Shown: piece by piece, positions 35,124-44,431 of the stretch | How positions within the stretch are numbered: position 1 is the stretch's first letter | How the letters are laid out: each line of letters begins with the position of its first letter | Assembly: GCF_002869965.1 (NCBI RefSeq) | Contig: NZ_PEBS01000020.1 | Span: 23,401-87,400 of the forward strand | Length of the DNA stretch: 64,000 bases | Origin: Janthinobacterium sp. ROICE36 | GTDB lineage: Bacteria > Pseudomonadota > Gammaproteobacteria > Burkholderiales > Burkholderiaceae_D | Direction: 5' to 3' | Notes under the pieces: generated by a model | Told to the model about the DNA's origin: nothing | The model's input: only the letters and a program-made list of their open reading frames with translations | Databases searched by the model: none | Program-made: the position numbers and the translations under genes

Positions 35124-37877
35124 TCAACCACTATTCCGCAAACCCGCGGCGATGCCGTTGATCGACAGATGGATGCCCGTGCGCGCCGCCGCATCCTGTT
35201 TTCCTTCGCGGAAACGTTTCAACAGCTCCAGCTGCACGTGATTGAGCGGGTCGATATACGGGAAACGGTTGCGTATCGAGCGCTGCATCAACGGATTGGC
35301 TTGCTGCAACTCTTCCTGGCCCGTGATCAGTTTCAAGGCGTCCAGGGTGGCCGCATATTCGGCGCGGATGCGGGTAAAGATGGCCTCGCGCAAGGCTTTG
35401 TCCTTCACCAGTTCCGCATACTTGCCGGCAATGGCGATGTCGCTCTTGGCCAGCACCATATCCATGTTCGACAGCAAGGACGTGAAGAATGGCCAATCCG
35501 TGTACATGCCGCGTAGCACGTCCGCCCCGTCGGCGGGATGGGCGGCCAGGTAAGCTTGCACGGCGGAACCGAAACCGAACCAGCCCGGCAGCATCAAGCG
35601 GCATTGCGCCCAGCTCAAGACCCAGGGAATGGCGCGCAAATCCTCGATGGACTTGGATTTCTTGCGCGAGGCGGGACGGCTGCCGATATTGAGCGCGGCA
35701 ATTTCCGCGATCACCGTCGATTCCCAGAAATACTGTTCGAATCCTTCCGTGCCATACACGAGGTCGCGGTAAGCGTTCAAGGCCGTGCCGGACAGCTCTT
35801 CCATTGCGGCCAGGTGGCCCGCACCGGCCGAGGCCTTCGGCTGCAGCTGCGCCTGCGGCAGCAGGGTCGACTGAATGGTGGCGGCCACCAGCACTTCCAG
35901 GTTGCGGCGCCCTACTTCGGGGTTCGCATACTTGGCCGTGATGACTTCGCCCTGCTCCGTCAAACGGATTTGTCCTTGCACGGCGCCTGCCGGCTGGGCC
36001 AGGATGGCTTCGTAGCTGGGGCCGCCGCCCCGCCCGACGGAACCGCCACGCCCGTGGAACAATCGCAGCTTGATTTGATATTCTTTAAATACTGTCACCA
36101 ACTCGATCTCGGCCTTGTAGAGTTCCCAGCCCGAGGTGAGGAAGCCGCCGTCCTTGTTGCTGTCCGAGTAGCCGAGCATGACTTCCTGCTGGTCGGCGCG
36201 CGACGCAAGCAAGCCCCGGTAGAACGGCAAGCCGAAGGCGCGCGCCATGATGGCGGGGCCGGCGCGCAAGTCGTCGATTGTCTCGAACAGGGGAATGATG
36301 TTGACATCCACTTCGCGGCTATCCTGGCGCAGCAAGCCCACTTCCTTCAGCAGCAAAGCCACTTCCAGCAAGTCCGAGACGCTGGCCGCCTTCGAGATGA
36401 TGCAGTTCGGCACCGATTCGCGGCCATATTTGACGTGGGCTGCGCGCACGGCGCGGAAGATGTCGAGTTCGGAGGTGGTTTCCTCCGAATATTGCGCATA
36501 CGGCGACGTCAGCAGGCGTGGCGACTCCAGTTCGGCCAGCAGCACGGCGATGCGCTGCTCCTCATCGAGGTCCAGATAGACCAGGCCCGGCTGTGCGCCG
36601 GCAAACAGTTCATCCACGACACGCTCGTGCACGTCGGAATTCTGGCGCAAATCGAGCGGCGCCAGCGAAAAGCCGAAGACCTTGACGGCGCGGCGCAACT
36701 GGCGCAGCCGGCCACGCGCCAGCGCGCGCAAGCCATTGCTGACGAGCGAATGCTGAACCACGTCCAGGTCGGCCAGCAATTCAAACGCGGCAGCGTAAGG
36801 CCGCACGCCTTCGGCTTGCTTGCCCTTGCCAGAAAGCACCACGCGCGTGGCGTCCAGGCGCGCATGGATGCCATGCAGGGCGCGACGGTACGGTTCATCG
36901 ACCCGGTGCGGCGAGGCATCGGCCGAGCGTTCGGCCAGCGCGCGCAGCGGCTCGCTACAGGCGTTCAAGATTTGCGCCAGCGACAGTTGCGAAGCGAGCT
37001 TGCGCAATTCGCCCAGATAAAAGTCGAGTACCTTGTCGGCCTGCGTCTGCAGGGTGCTGCGCAGGATGTCGGCCGTGACAAAGGGGTTGCCGTCGCGGTC
37101 GCCGCCTATCCAACTGCCCACCTTCATGAAATTGGGCAATTCCGCATCTTTCCAGCGGGCATCACGCTGGGCCAGCATGGTTTCCAACGAGGAATACAGT
37201 TTCGGCAATTCGCGCAAGATGGTGTGGTCGTAGAACGACAGGCCATTCGCCACTTCATCCATGACGGACAGTTTGCTGGTGCGCAGCAGACGCGTCTGCC
37301 ACAGGGTGACGATGCCACGGCCCAGCGCTTCTTCGTTTTGCTCCGCCTCTTCCGGCGTCATTTGCACGCGGTCGCGCTCGCTCAACAAGCGGGCGATGGC
37401 CATCTGGCAATTCTGGATGCTCTTGCGCTGCACTTCCGTCGGATGCGCCGTGAAGACGGGGCTGACAAACGCATCTTCAAAGAAGGTTTCCAGCGCATCG
37501 GCCTTGCCCGCGTCAAACACATTGCCGACGGCATGGCTGAGGCTACCCTGGCGCGGCGGCGAACCGGCGATCAAATGGGCGCGCGTGCGGCGGATGTGGT
37601 GTTGGTCTTCTGCAATGTTGGCCAGCAGCGAGAAATAGCTGAACGCACGCGTCAATTGCGTGGTTTCTTCCTGCGACAGCGCTTGCAGCGCGTCCGACAG
37701 TTGCGCGCGCGCCACTTCATCATTGTCGCGGCGAAAACGGATGGCCAGCTGGCGCACATGCTCGATGCGCTCGAAGGCGGGGTCGCCCAGGTGGTTGCGG
37801 ATGGCGTCGCCCAGCAGACGGCCCAGTTGGCGGATATCGCTGCTCAGCAGCTCGTCTTTCACTTCATTCATTTGCAT
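35124..37877 (-). CDS. ppc: phosphoenolpyruvate carboxylase
   Basis: The enzyme adds bicarbonate to phosphoenolpyruvate to refill oxaloacetate. The protein (917 residues from ATG 37877; 928 if the GTG at 37910 is used) holds the catalytic histidine block VFTAHPTEVQRKS, the WIGGDRDGNPFVT motif, the GYSDSNKDGGFLTSGWELY region, and the flexible loop FHGRGGSVGRGGGP. The C terminus NGIAAGLRNSG matches the family end, which carries the allosteric aspartate site. ATG 37877 is preferred because AGGA lies ten bases upstream; the GTG and the ATG at 37886 lie before or against that site. Confidence 0.96.
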   Translation of the reverse strand: MQMNEVKDELLSSDIRQLGRLLGDAIRNHLGDPAFERIEHVRQLAIRFRRDNDEVARAQLSDALQALSQEETTQLTRAFSYFSLLANIAEDQHHIRRTRAHLIAGSPPRQGSLSHAVGNVFDAGKADALETFFEDAFVSPVFTAHPTEVQRKSIQNCQMAIARLLSERDRVQMTPEEAEQNEEALGRGIVTLWQTRLLRTSKLSVMDEVANGLSFYDHTILRELPKLYSSLETMLAQRDARWKDAELPNFMKVGSWIGGDRDGNPFVTADILRSTLQTQADKVLDFYLGELRKLASQLSLAQILNACSEPLRALAERSADASPHRVDEPYRRALHGIHARLDATRVVLSGKGKQAEGVRPYAAAFELLADLDVVQHSLVSNGLRALARGRLRQLRRAVKVFGFSLAPLDLRQNSDVHERVVDELFAGAQPGLVYLDLDEEQRIAVLLAELESPRLLTSPYAQYSEETTSELDIFRAVRAAHVKYGRESVPNCIISKAASVSDLLEVALLLKEVGLLRQDSREVDVNIIPLFETIDDLRAGPAIMARAFGLPFYRGLLASRADQQEVMLGYSDSNKDGGFLTSGWELYKAEIELVTVFKEYQIKLRLFHGRGGSVGRGGGPSYEAILAQPAGAVQGQIRLTEQGEVITAKYANPEVGRRNLEVLVAATIQSTLLPQAQLQPKASAGAGHLAAMEELSGTALNAYRDLVYGTEGFEQYFWESTVIAEIAALNIGSRPASRKKSKSIEDLRAIPWVLSWAQCRLMLPGWFGFGSAVQAYLAAHPADGADVLRGMYTDWPFFTSLLSNMDMVLAKSDIAIAGKYAELVKDKALREAIFTRIRAEYAATLDALKLITGQEELQQANPLMQRSIRNRFPYIDPLNHVQLELLKRFREGKQDAAARTGIHLSINGIAAGLRNSG

Positions 37878-38231
37878 GGTATTCATTTCCTGGGGCGGCC
37901 ACGTTGGCACCGCACAGATTGCGTAGTACGCGCTCCCCGGCCCGGGAAACGCCCATCATCCATTTTGTAGTAAATTTACCTTATTGTCTCACCATCCTCT
38001 TGATTTTCATCAATAAAATCCACGTCAAAAGGGCCACAAAGGGCTTGCGAGCTGTTTGCCAGGGCAACAATATGAAAATTTACTACGCATTTAAGTGAAA
38101 GGCAACCAAATTTGTCTTTCCAGGCTGAAAAGTGACGGTGCAAGTCACATGGCGGTGGCGATGGCCAGGCACTCTGCTGTATGCTGGCGGATAAAACAAG
38201 GATGTAATCCACATCTTTATAAGCGAACCCC
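37878..38231. other. 354-bp intergenic region with distant inverted repeat
   Basis: The divergent region between ppc and nsrR is AT-rich in 37960-38110. An 11-bp element GTAGTAAATTT at 37967-37977 recurs perfectly inverted as AAATTTACTAC at 38076-38086, about 98 bp apart, which could pair in RNA or bind a looping regulator. The right end holds the nsrR promoter with its NsrR-like site. No gene is seen. Confidence 0.6.
38198..38217. promoter_or_regulatory. NsrR-like operator upstream of nsrR
   Basis: AAGGATGTAATCCACATCTT has dyad arms GATGT/ACATC and resembles the NsrR consensus (AAGATGCATTT with inverted partner). It ends 14 bp before the nsrR start, so it would give autoregulation by nitric-oxide-sensitive repression. 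Confidence 0.55.
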
Positions 38232-38687
38232 ATGCGACTGACTGCCTATACCGACTACACCCTGCGCACCCTGATGTATCTGGGCGTGCACCGTGACCGC
38301 CTCGTCACCATCCAGGACATCGCCGACCTGCATACCATTTCAAAGAATCATTTGATGAAGGTGGTGCACCAACTGGGCCTGTCAGGCATCGTGGAAACGG
38401 TGCGTGGGCGTAACGGCGGCCTGCGCCTGGCGCGCGACCCGGCCGAGATCAATATCGGCACGGTGGTGCGCGAGACGGAAAACGATTTTTTCATGGCGGA
38501 ATGTTTTAACAAGGAAAACAACACTTGCCCGTTGACGCCCGATTGCTTGCTGAAAGCCAAGCTGGGCCAGGCCACAACTGCCTTCCTGGCCGTGCTCGAC
38601 ACGGTGACGCTGGCATCGATACTCGACGCGACGCCGGGTGCGCCGCCGCTGGCGGCGGGCGTGATTCCCCTGCACCGGGCAAAGTAA
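38232..38687 (+). CDS. nsrR: NsrR, nitric-oxide-sensing Rrf2 repressor
   Basis: The 151-residue Rrf2-family regulator starts MRLTAYTDYTLRTLMYLGVH, the NsrR form of the winged helix, with the recognition helix TISKNHLMKVVHQL and wing GRNGGLRLARD. Three cysteines, C91, C99 and C105 (AECFNKENNTCPLTPDCLL), match the iron-sulfur ligands C91, C96 and C102 of E. coli NsrR, with slightly wider spacing. Nitric oxide destroys the cluster and relieves repression. The likely targets here are itself and the hemerythrin-hmp genes at 40.9-42.5 kb, each near a matching site. Confidence 0.9.
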   Translation: MRLTAYTDYTLRTLMYLGVHRDRLVTIQDIADLHTISKNHLMKVVHQLGLSGIVETVRGRNGGLRLARDPAEINIGTVVRETENDFFMAECFNKENNTCPLTPDCLLKAKLGQATTAFLAVLDTVTLASILDATPGAPPLAAGVIPLHRAK

Positions 38688-38711
38688 GCACGCTAGGCGG
38701 TACGCTAAAAC

Positions 38712-38739
38712 AACAATGCCCGGCAAGCCGGGCATTGTT
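38712..38739. terminator. bidirectional terminator between nsrR and actP
   Basis: AACAATGCCCGGC pairs perfectly with GCCGGGCATTGTT over 13 bp with a two-base loop. T-rich sequence follows on the plus side and, reading the minus strand, on the other side (AAAAC upstream becomes GTTTT). It sits between the convergent stops of nsrR and actP and can end both. Confidence 0.85.
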
Positions 38740-38762
38740 TCCTTCAATAACTAACTACGCCA

Positions 38763-40448
38763 TCAATGCGCACTGGCACCAGAGGCGCCGATGCCCGTTT
38801 CCGAACGCATTTGCTGCGCTTCGTAGCCGGCGCGGTCGATGCGCGCGCGGGGGCTCCTGTCGAGCACCGAGAACAGCCAGATACCGACAAAGCCTGCCGT
38901 CATCGAGAACAGCGCTGGCGAGGCATACGGGAACAGCGCCGCCGGATGGCCCAGCACATCGACCCATACGGACTTCGACACCACCGTCAGCGCCACGGCC
39001 GTGGTCAAGCCCAGGAAGCCGCCGATGGTGGCGCCCCGCGTGGTGCAGTCTTTCCACAGCACCGACATGAACAGCACGGGGAAGTTGGCCGAGGCGGCGA
39101 TGGCGAAGGCCAGCGAGACCATGAAGGCGATGTTCTGCTTCTCGAAAGCGATGCCCAGCACCACGGCGATGATGCCGAGAATAATCGTCGTCACGCGCGA
39201 CACTTTCAATTCGTTGGCGCCCGTGGCCTTGCCCTTCTTGATGACAGTGGCATACAGATCATGCGACACGGCCGATGCGCCCGACAGGGTCAAGCCAGCC
39301 ACGACGGCCAGGATGGTGGCAAACGCGACAGCCGACATGAAGCCGAGGAAGACATTGCCGCCCACCGCCTTGGCCAGATGCACGGCCGCCATGTTATTGC
39401 CACCCAGCAACTTGCCGGCAGCATCCTTGAACTCGGGATTGGTGCTGACCAGCACGATGGCGCCAAAGCCGATGATGAAGGTCAGGATGTAGAAATAGGC
39501 GATCCAGGTGGTGGCCCAGAATACGGATTTGCGCGCTTCCTTGGCGCTCGGCACCGTGAAGAAACGCATCAGGATGTGCGGCAAGCCGGCCGTACCGAAC
39601 ATCAACGCCATGCCGAAGGAGATGGCCGAGATCGGGTCCTTGATGAAGGAACCGGGACCCATAATGGCTTCCTTGGCGGCGTGCACGTCCACCGACTTGG
39701 CGAACAACGCTTCCGGGCTGAAGTTGAATTGCGCCAGCACGGCAACGGCCATGAAGGTGGCGCCCCCCAGCAGCATCACGGCCTTGATGATCTGTACCCA
39801 GGTAGTGGCCGTCATGCCCCCAAACAGTACGTAAATCATCATCAAGGTACCGACCAGGACGACGGCGATCCAGTATTCCAGGCCGAACAGCAGCTTGATC
39901 AGCTGGCCCGCCCCCACCATCTGCGCGATCAGGTAGAACGCCACCACGACGAGGGTGCCGGAAGCCGAGAAAATGCGGATCGGCGCCTGCTTGAAGCGGT
40001 AGGCGGCCACATCAGCAAACGTGTAGCGGCCCAGGTTGCGCAGGCGCTCGGCCATCAGGAAGGTGATGATGGGCCAGCCGACGAGAAAGCCGATGGCGTA
40101 GATCAAGCCATCGTAACCGTTCAGGAAGACGGCGGCGGAAATACCCAGGAAGGAGGCGGCCGACATATAGTCGCCCGCAATGGCCAGGCCATTCTGGAAG
40201 CCCGTGATGCCGCCGCCGGCCGTGTAGAAATCGGAGGCCGACTTGGTCTTCGCGGCCGCCCACTTGGTGACGAACAGGGTGAAGATGACGAAGACGGCGA
40301 ACATGGTGATCGCCGTCCAGTTGGTGGGTTGCTTGACTGCCTGGCCCAGGTCGGCACCGGCCGCCAGCACGCTGTTGCTGGCGCCCACCAGCAAGGTCAG
40401 GGCTGCCAGGCAGGACAATGTGCGTTGCATCGATGTGGTGCGACTCAT
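38763..40448 (-). CDS. actP: cation/acetate symporter
   Basis: ActP is a sodium:solute symporter that imports acetate and other short carboxylates with a cation. The 561-residue protein begins with a signal-like helix ([20 protein letters not shown]) and has about 13 membrane helices, with family motifs [35 protein letters not shown] and [13 protein letters not shown]. The start overlaps the DUF485 stop by 4 bp (ATGA), the usual arrangement of yjcH-actP. It converges with nsrR on a shared terminator. Confidence 0.95.
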   Translation of the reverse strand: MSRTTSMQRTLSCLAALTLLVGASNSVLAAGADLGQAVKQPTNWTAITMFAVFVIFTLFVTKWAAAKTKSASDFYTAGGGITGFQNGLAIAGDYMSAASFLGISAAVFLNGYDGLIYAIGFLVGWPIITFLMAERLRNLGRYTFADVAAYRFKQAPIRIFSASGTLVVVAFYLIAQMVGAGQLIKLLFGLEYWIAVVLVGTLMMIYVLFGGMTATTWVQIIKAVMLLGGATFMAVAVLAQFNFSPEALFAKSVDVHAAKEAIMGPGSFIKDPISAISFGMALMFGTAGLPHILMRFFTVPSAKEARKSVFWATTWIAYFYILTFIIGFGAIVLVSTNPEFKDAAGKLLGGNNMAAVHLAKAVGGNVFLGFMSAVAFATILAVVAGLTLSGASAVSHDLYATVIKKGKATGANELKVSRVTTIILGIIAVVLGIAFEKQNIAFMVSLAFAIAASANFPVLFMSVLWKDCTTRGATIGGFLGLTTAVALTVVSKSVWVDVLGHPAALFPYASPALFSMTAGFVGIWLFSVLDRSPRARIDRAGYEAQQMRSETGIGASGASAH

Positions 40449-40753
40449 GCCTGCACCCGCGCTTGAATGGCTTGCGTCAAGTCGTCGAATTGCTTGTTGG
40501 CGCGGCGCACATAAATGCCGGTGATCACCACGGTAAACACGATCACGAACAGGCCGATCGGCATGCCCCAGGTCATCACGCCGGTGCCCGTTTTAGTGGC
40601 AAGGAATTCCTTGTCAAAGGCGATGAGCAAGATGTAGCCGTAATACACCAGCATCATCAGGCCCGTCAGCGCCCAGCCGAAGCGCGAGCGGACCCTGACG
40701 AGCTTATGGTAATTGGGGTCACTCTTGAGTTTTTGTACCAGATCGTCATGCAT
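40445..40753 (-). CDS. yjcH: DUF485 membrane protein, ActP partner
   Basis: This 102-residue inner-membrane protein has two helices ([20 protein letters not shown] and [18 protein letters not shown]) and the DUF485 ending [16 protein letters not shown]. It is encoded just before actP across proteobacteria and is thought to support or regulate that transporter. AGGAGG stands seven bases before ATG 40753; an upstream in-frame extension to 40807 has no family support. Its stop overlaps the actP start. Confidence 0.93.
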   Translation of the reverse strand: MHDDLVQKLKSDPNYHKLVRVRSRFGWALTGLMMLVYYGYILLIAFDKEFLATKTGTGVMTWGMPIGLFVIVFTVVITGIYVRRANKQFDDLTQAIQARVQA

Positions 40754-40880
40754 GGTGTTGCCTCCTGTTATGTAAATGCGTGCTCTTTTGTGCGAGCTTG
40801 GATTCACAGTACAGCGCGAGACTTACCCGCCCCTTACGGCAGCGGTTTTTTCTCGCAGAAGCAACACGAGGCAGACAAGG

Positions 40881-42062
40881 TCAGTTCAGCGCGGCTGCCG
40901 GTCCGAAGAATTCATGGTGCGTCTGCAGTTCCGGCACGCCCAGCTCGCGCAAGTATTGCTTGACGGCCCGCATGAAGGGCTGCGGTCCCAGGAAGTAGGC
41001 ATCGACGTCGCGCGAGGCCGGCAGCCAGCAATCGAGGTTCTCTTTATTGAGCAAGCCGACAGCGTCCGGCGCCTCTTGCTCGCCGCCATGTTCCGCATAG
41101 CAGTAATAACGCTGCAGCTGCGGATGCTGCGCGGCCAGTGCATCGATCTGCTGGCGAAACGCATGCACGCCCTGGTTGCGCGCCGCGTGGATGAAATGCA
41201 CGGGACGCTTGCCGCGCAGGGCCGCCGTCAGCATGGCCAGGGTCGGAGTGATGCCCACGCCGCCGCTGATCAGCACCAGCGGCTTGTCGCTGTCCATCAG
41301 CACGAAGTCGCCCGATGGCGGCGTCAGCTGCACGGTATCGCCCGCCTGCACATGGTCGTGGAAGAAATTCGATACCTTGCCACCCTGCTCGCGCTTGATG
41401 CTGATGCGGTAAGTCTGGCCATTGCTGGCGGCCGACAAGGAGTACTGGCGGCGCATGGGCACGCCATCGACCGTGGCCAGCACGCCGATATATTGACCCG
41501 GTGCAAAGTCGAGCACGGGCTGGCCATCGGCGGGCGCCAGCAGGAAGGAGGTGATCTCGCCGCTTTCCATGTGCTTGCCCTGCACGAGGAAGTCGCGCGC
41601 GCCGCTCCAGCCACCGGGCGCGGCGGCCTGTGCCTTGTAGATGCGCCCCTCTTCGCCGGCCAGGATATCGGCCAGTTGGCCGTAGGCTGCGCCCCAGGCA
41701 TCGATGACGGCGTCGCTGGCCACCTCGGCGCCCAGCACTTCGCGGATGGCCTGCAACAGGCTGGCGCCCACCAGCGGATAGTGTTCGGCGCGGATCTGCA
41801 GCGCCACGTGCTTGTTGACGATGGTCGCTACCAGGTCGCCCAGCGCATCGAGTTTATCGATATGTTTGGCATACATCAACACGCCATTGGCCAGCGCGCG
41901 CTGCTGGTCGCCGCTGTGCTGGTGCGCCTGATTAAAGTACGGCAGCACTTCAGGATGGTCGCGGAACAGATTCTTGTAAAAATGGCGCGTCAGCGCCTCA
42001 CCGCCCTGTTCGAGGATGGGGACGGTGGCCGTGATGATGGCGCGTTGTTCTTGGGTCAGCAT
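40881..42062 (-). CDS. hmp: flavohemoglobin, nitric oxide dioxygenase
   Basis: Hmp converts nitric oxide and oxygen to nitrate with electrons from NAD(P)H. The 393-residue protein has a globin domain with Y29, Q53 and the proximal haem ligand H85 (IVNKHVALQI), an FAD-binding domain with RRQYSLSAAS, and an NAD-binding domain with ISGGVGITPTLAML. ATG 42062 is chosen because AGGAG stands seven bases upstream and the family begins MLTQEQ; an upstream ATG at 42086 is weaker. The start is 34 bp from the hemerythrin-like gene's stop on the same strand, so one NO-inducible transcript is likely. Confidence 0.96.
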   Translation of the reverse strand: MLTQEQRAIITATVPILEQGGEALTRHFYKNLFRDHPEVLPYFNQAHQHSGDQQRALANGVLMYAKHIDKLDALGDLVATIVNKHVALQIRAEHYPLVGASLLQAIREVLGAEVASDAVIDAWGAAYGQLADILAGEEGRIYKAQAAAPGGWSGARDFLVQGKHMESGEITSFLLAPADGQPVLDFAPGQYIGVLATVDGVPMRRQYSLSAASNGQTYRISIKREQGGKVSNFFHDHVQAGDTVQLTPPSGDFVLMDSDKPLVLISGGVGITPTLAMLTAALRGKRPVHFIHAARNQGVHAFRQQIDALAAQHPQLQRYYCYAEHGGEQEAPDAVGLLNKENLDCWLPASRDVDAYFLGPQPFMRAVKQYLRELGVPELQTHHEFFGPAAALN

Positions 42063-42095
42063 GTAAAACTCCTGTGTGTAGGTCATGAATCGGTG

Positions 42096-42509
42096 TTATG
42101 CCAGCGTCTCTACCGCTGGATACAGCTCGTGGTCCTCGCGCCGCATGCGCTGGTACAGCGCGTGCAGCACGCTATTGGCTTCGTTGCGGAAGGCATCCGG
42201 TTCGGCTGCCAGGCGCACGGGCGTATTCCAGCGACCGGCGAAATCCAGGTAGGCGCCGGCAATGCCGTGCATTTCGTTTTCGTACTGGCGCCCCAGTTGC
42301 GCCACCTTGGCCACGCCGCAACTTTGCGCTGCGGGATACAGATAGCGCTGCTCGACGGCCAGGTGCAGCTTGATCAAGCCGCTCATGGCGATGATCTGTT
42401 CGGCAATCGCCTGCGCCTGTGCGGCAACACCGCCGCGCGCCGGCTGGCGCAAGTCATCGATGGAGGCCAGGATGGCCAGGTGCTGCTGTTTGAATTTGTC
42501 GATATTCAT
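42096..42509 (-). CDS. hemerythrin HHE-domain protein
   Basis: A 137-residue four-helix protein with the histidine/carboxylate pattern of a diiron hemerythrin: H10, H49 and E53 (LHLAVEQR), H81, H116 and the terminal REDHELYP motif with H127. Such proteins bind O2 or NO or help repair iron-sulfur clusters after nitrosative damage, as YtfE/RIC does, though this one is shorter and lacks the YtfE N-terminal cysteines. It leads the hmp transcript, and an NsrR-like site lies about 47 bp upstream, supporting a role in nitric-oxide stress. Confidence 0.88.
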   Translation of the reverse strand: MNIDKFKQQHLAILASIDDLRQPARGGVAAQAQAIAEQIIAMSGLIKLHLAVEQRYLYPAAQSCGVAKVAQLGRQYENEMHGIAGAYLDFAGRWNTPVRLAAEPDAFRNEANSVLHALYQRMRREDHELYPAVETLA

Positions 42510-42555
42510 GGCGTTCTTCTCTGCTTGCGTGTTGCCAGTGTAACGGATCCGGCTT

Positions 42556-42582
42556 AAACATGCAAACCATATACATCTTTAA
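42556..42582. promoter_or_regulatory. NsrR-like operator upstream of the hemerythrin-hmp pair
   Basis: On the minus strand the site reads AAAGATGTATATGG, then TTTGCATGTTT. The left half matches AAGATGCATTT closely and the right half matches the inverted half apart from two bases, with the 11-1-11 spacing of NsrR sites. It lies about 47-73 bp upstream of the hemerythrin-like start. Confidence 0.65.
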
Positions 42583-42734
42583 TTCCTGGATGTCGCCAGC
42601 AGGAATATGGACAGATTACGCCACTATGTGCGGCACAGAACACAAGCTGCGCCCCTGCCTGCCTATAATTTATTCATCACAGCGCGTGCCCGTTTGCGGC
42701 CGCGCCGCACCCTCCACTCCAGCCAAGGATGAGC

Positions 42735-43628
42735 ATGAAAATCAAGACGGACACGGTCAAGACGGACACGGGCCAGGCGCAACAGCTGGCCGGCATCATC
42801 AGCGAGCACCACACGGCACTGCTGGACGGCTGGATGGCTGGCCTGGTCGCCCGCCTGCTGCGGCGCGACAAGATTGCGGAAAACGAGCTGCGCCAGCAGG
42901 CAGCGCAACTGCTGCCGTTACTGGCCAGCGCGCTGGACAGTGGCGACGCTTTCGACATCGAAGGTGGCGCCTGGGACGACACGCGCCAGCTGCTGGCTGA
43001 AATATCGCAATCGCGCGTGCGCCAGGGCTATTCGCCGATCGACACGGCCAGCTTCATGTTTGCCCTGAAGGAACCGCTGTTCGCCTATCTGCGCAAGGAA
43101 ATCACGGCACAGCCGCAGCAGCTGGGCGACGCCATCATCAGCACCAGCAAGCTGTTCGACGAACTGGGCCTGCTGACCATCGCCGTCTACCAGAAAGCGC
43201 GCGAACAGGTGATTCTGCGCCAGCAGCAGGAATTGCTGGAACTGTCCACGCCCGTGGTGCAACTGTGGCAAAACGTGCTGGCCCTGCCCCTGATCGGCAC
43301 GCTCGACAGTGCCCGCACGCAGGTGGTGATGGAAAGCCTGCTGCAAAAGATCGTCGACACGGGCGCCCTGATTGCCATCATCGACATCACGGGCGTGCCG
43401 ACAGTCGACACCCTGGTGGCGCAGCACCTGCTGAAAACCATCGCCGCCGCGCGCCTGATGGGCGCCGACTGCATCATCAGCGGCATCCGCCCCCAGATCG
43501 CGCAAACCATCGTGCACCTGGGCGTGAACCTGGAAGACGTGATCACCAAGGCCACCCTGGCCGACGCCTTCGTCGTGGCCCTGAAACGCACGGGTTCCAG
43601 CATCACTTACCAGCAGCAACAACACTGA
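42735..43628 (+). CDS. rsbR: RsbR-like stressosome protein, STAS domain
   Basis: The 297-residue protein forms the sensor arm of a stressosome. An N-terminal globin-like RsbR_N domain (about 15-165, AQQLAGIISEHHTALLDGWM) leads by a long helix (REQVILRQQQELLELSTPVV) to a STAS domain at about 180-290 with IIDITGVPTVDTLVAQHLLK, where the threonines near PTVDT are at the place phosphorylated by RsbT. ATG 42735 is chosen because AAGGA lies six bases upstream; an ATG at 42729 overlaps that site. A TATAAT at 42664-42669 is a possible -10. First gene of the six-gene module. Confidence 0.88.
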   Translation: MKIKTDTVKTDTGQAQQLAGIISEHHTALLDGWMAGLVARLLRRDKIAENELRQQAAQLLPLLASALDSGDAFDIEGGAWDDTRQLLAEISQSRVRQGYSPIDTASFMFALKEPLFAYLRKEITAQPQQLGDAIISTSKLFDELGLLTIAVYQKAREQVILRQQQELLELSTPVVQLWQNVLALPLIGTLDSARTQVVMESLLQKIVDTGALIAIIDITGVPTVDTLVAQHLLKTIAAARLMGADCIISGIRPQIAQTIVHLGVNLEDVITKATLADAFVVALKRTGSSITYQQQQH

Positions 43629-43635
43629 GGCGCCT

Positions 43636-43998
43636 ATGGAAAGAATCCCCATTTTACGCATGGGCCGGCTGCTGCTGGTGACGATCCAGGTCGACATGCA
43701 TGACCGCCTGGCGATGACCTTGCAGGACGACCTGACCACGCGCATCGTGACGGACCGCGCGACGGGCGTGCTGATCGACATTTCCGCGCTCGACATCGTC
43801 GATTCCTTCATCGGCCGCATGATCAGCAACACGGCGGCGATGGCGAAAATCCTCGACGCGCGCACCGTGGTAGTGGGCATGCAGCCGGCTGTCGCCATCA
43901 CCCTGGTGGAACTGGGCCTGACGCTGGAAGGCGTGAGCACGGCGCTGAACGTCGAACGCGGCATCAAGCTGCTGGAACAGGGCGGCGCATGCGCATGA
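43636..43998 (+). CDS. rsbS: RsbS-like STAS scaffold protein
   Basis: The 120-residue single STAS-domain protein forms the stressosome core with RsbR and holds the RsbT kinase inactive until stress. The phosphorylation site S57 in SALDIVDSFIGRMI matches S59 of Bacillus RsbS, including the neighbouring D-S-F-I-G-R. It starts 7 bp after rsbR, and its C terminus is ten bases before the kinase gene. The strict order RsbR-RsbS-RsbT matches stressosome loci. Confidence 0.92.
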   Translation: MERIPILRMGRLLLVTIQVDMHDRLAMTLQDDLTTRIVTDRATGVLIDISALDIVDSFIGRMISNTAAMAKILDARTVVVGMQPAVAITLVELGLTLEGVSTALNVERGIKLLEQGGACA

Positions 43999-44008
43999 CG
44001 GGGCCGCC

Positions 44009-44431
44009 GTGCTAGGCGCGCCGGCACAGGAGCGCGCGCAGATCCTGCCCCTGCACAGCGATGAAGACGTCGTGCGGCTGCGCAAGCAGGTACGCGACAA
44101 CATGGTCGCCATGGGTTTCGGCCTGATCGAACAGACCAAGATCATCACGGCGGCGAGCGAACTGGCGCGCAACACCCTGCGCTACGGCGGCGGCGGCGAA
44201 GCGCGCATCGCGCGCGTCAGCGAAGGCGCGCGCCAGGGCCTGGAATTGCGCTTTGTCGATACGGGTCCGGGCATCGACGATATTGCCCTGGCGCTGACCG
44301 ATGGCTATACCAGCGGCGGCGGGCTGGGACTGGGGCTGGGTGGCGCCAAGCGCCTGGCAGACGCCTTTCACATCGACACGGCGCCCGGCGCGGGCACCAC
44401 TGTCACCATCGCGAAATGGAAGCTGTTTTGA
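44009..44431 (+). CDS. rsbT: RsbT-like serine/threonine kinase (switch kinase)
   Basis: A 140-residue GHKL ATPase. The N box is in TAASELARNTLRYGGGGEAR, G1 in VDTGPGIDD, and G2 in GGGLGLGLGGAKRLAD, as in RsbT and RsbW. In Bacillus it phosphorylates RsbR and RsbS, leaves the stressosome and activates the phosphatase RsbU. Here no RsbU with the usual N-terminal domain is near, so its target may be one of the kinases downstream. GTG 44009 is the first start after the rsbS stop. Its last 15 bp overlap the next gene. Confidence 0.9.
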   Translation: MLGAPAQERAQILPLHSDEDVVRLRKQVRDNMVAMGFGLIEQTKIITAASELARNTLRYGGGGEARIARVSEGARQGLELRFVDTGPGIDDIALALTDGYTSGGGLGLGLGGAKRLADAFHIDTAPGAGTTVTIAKWKLF

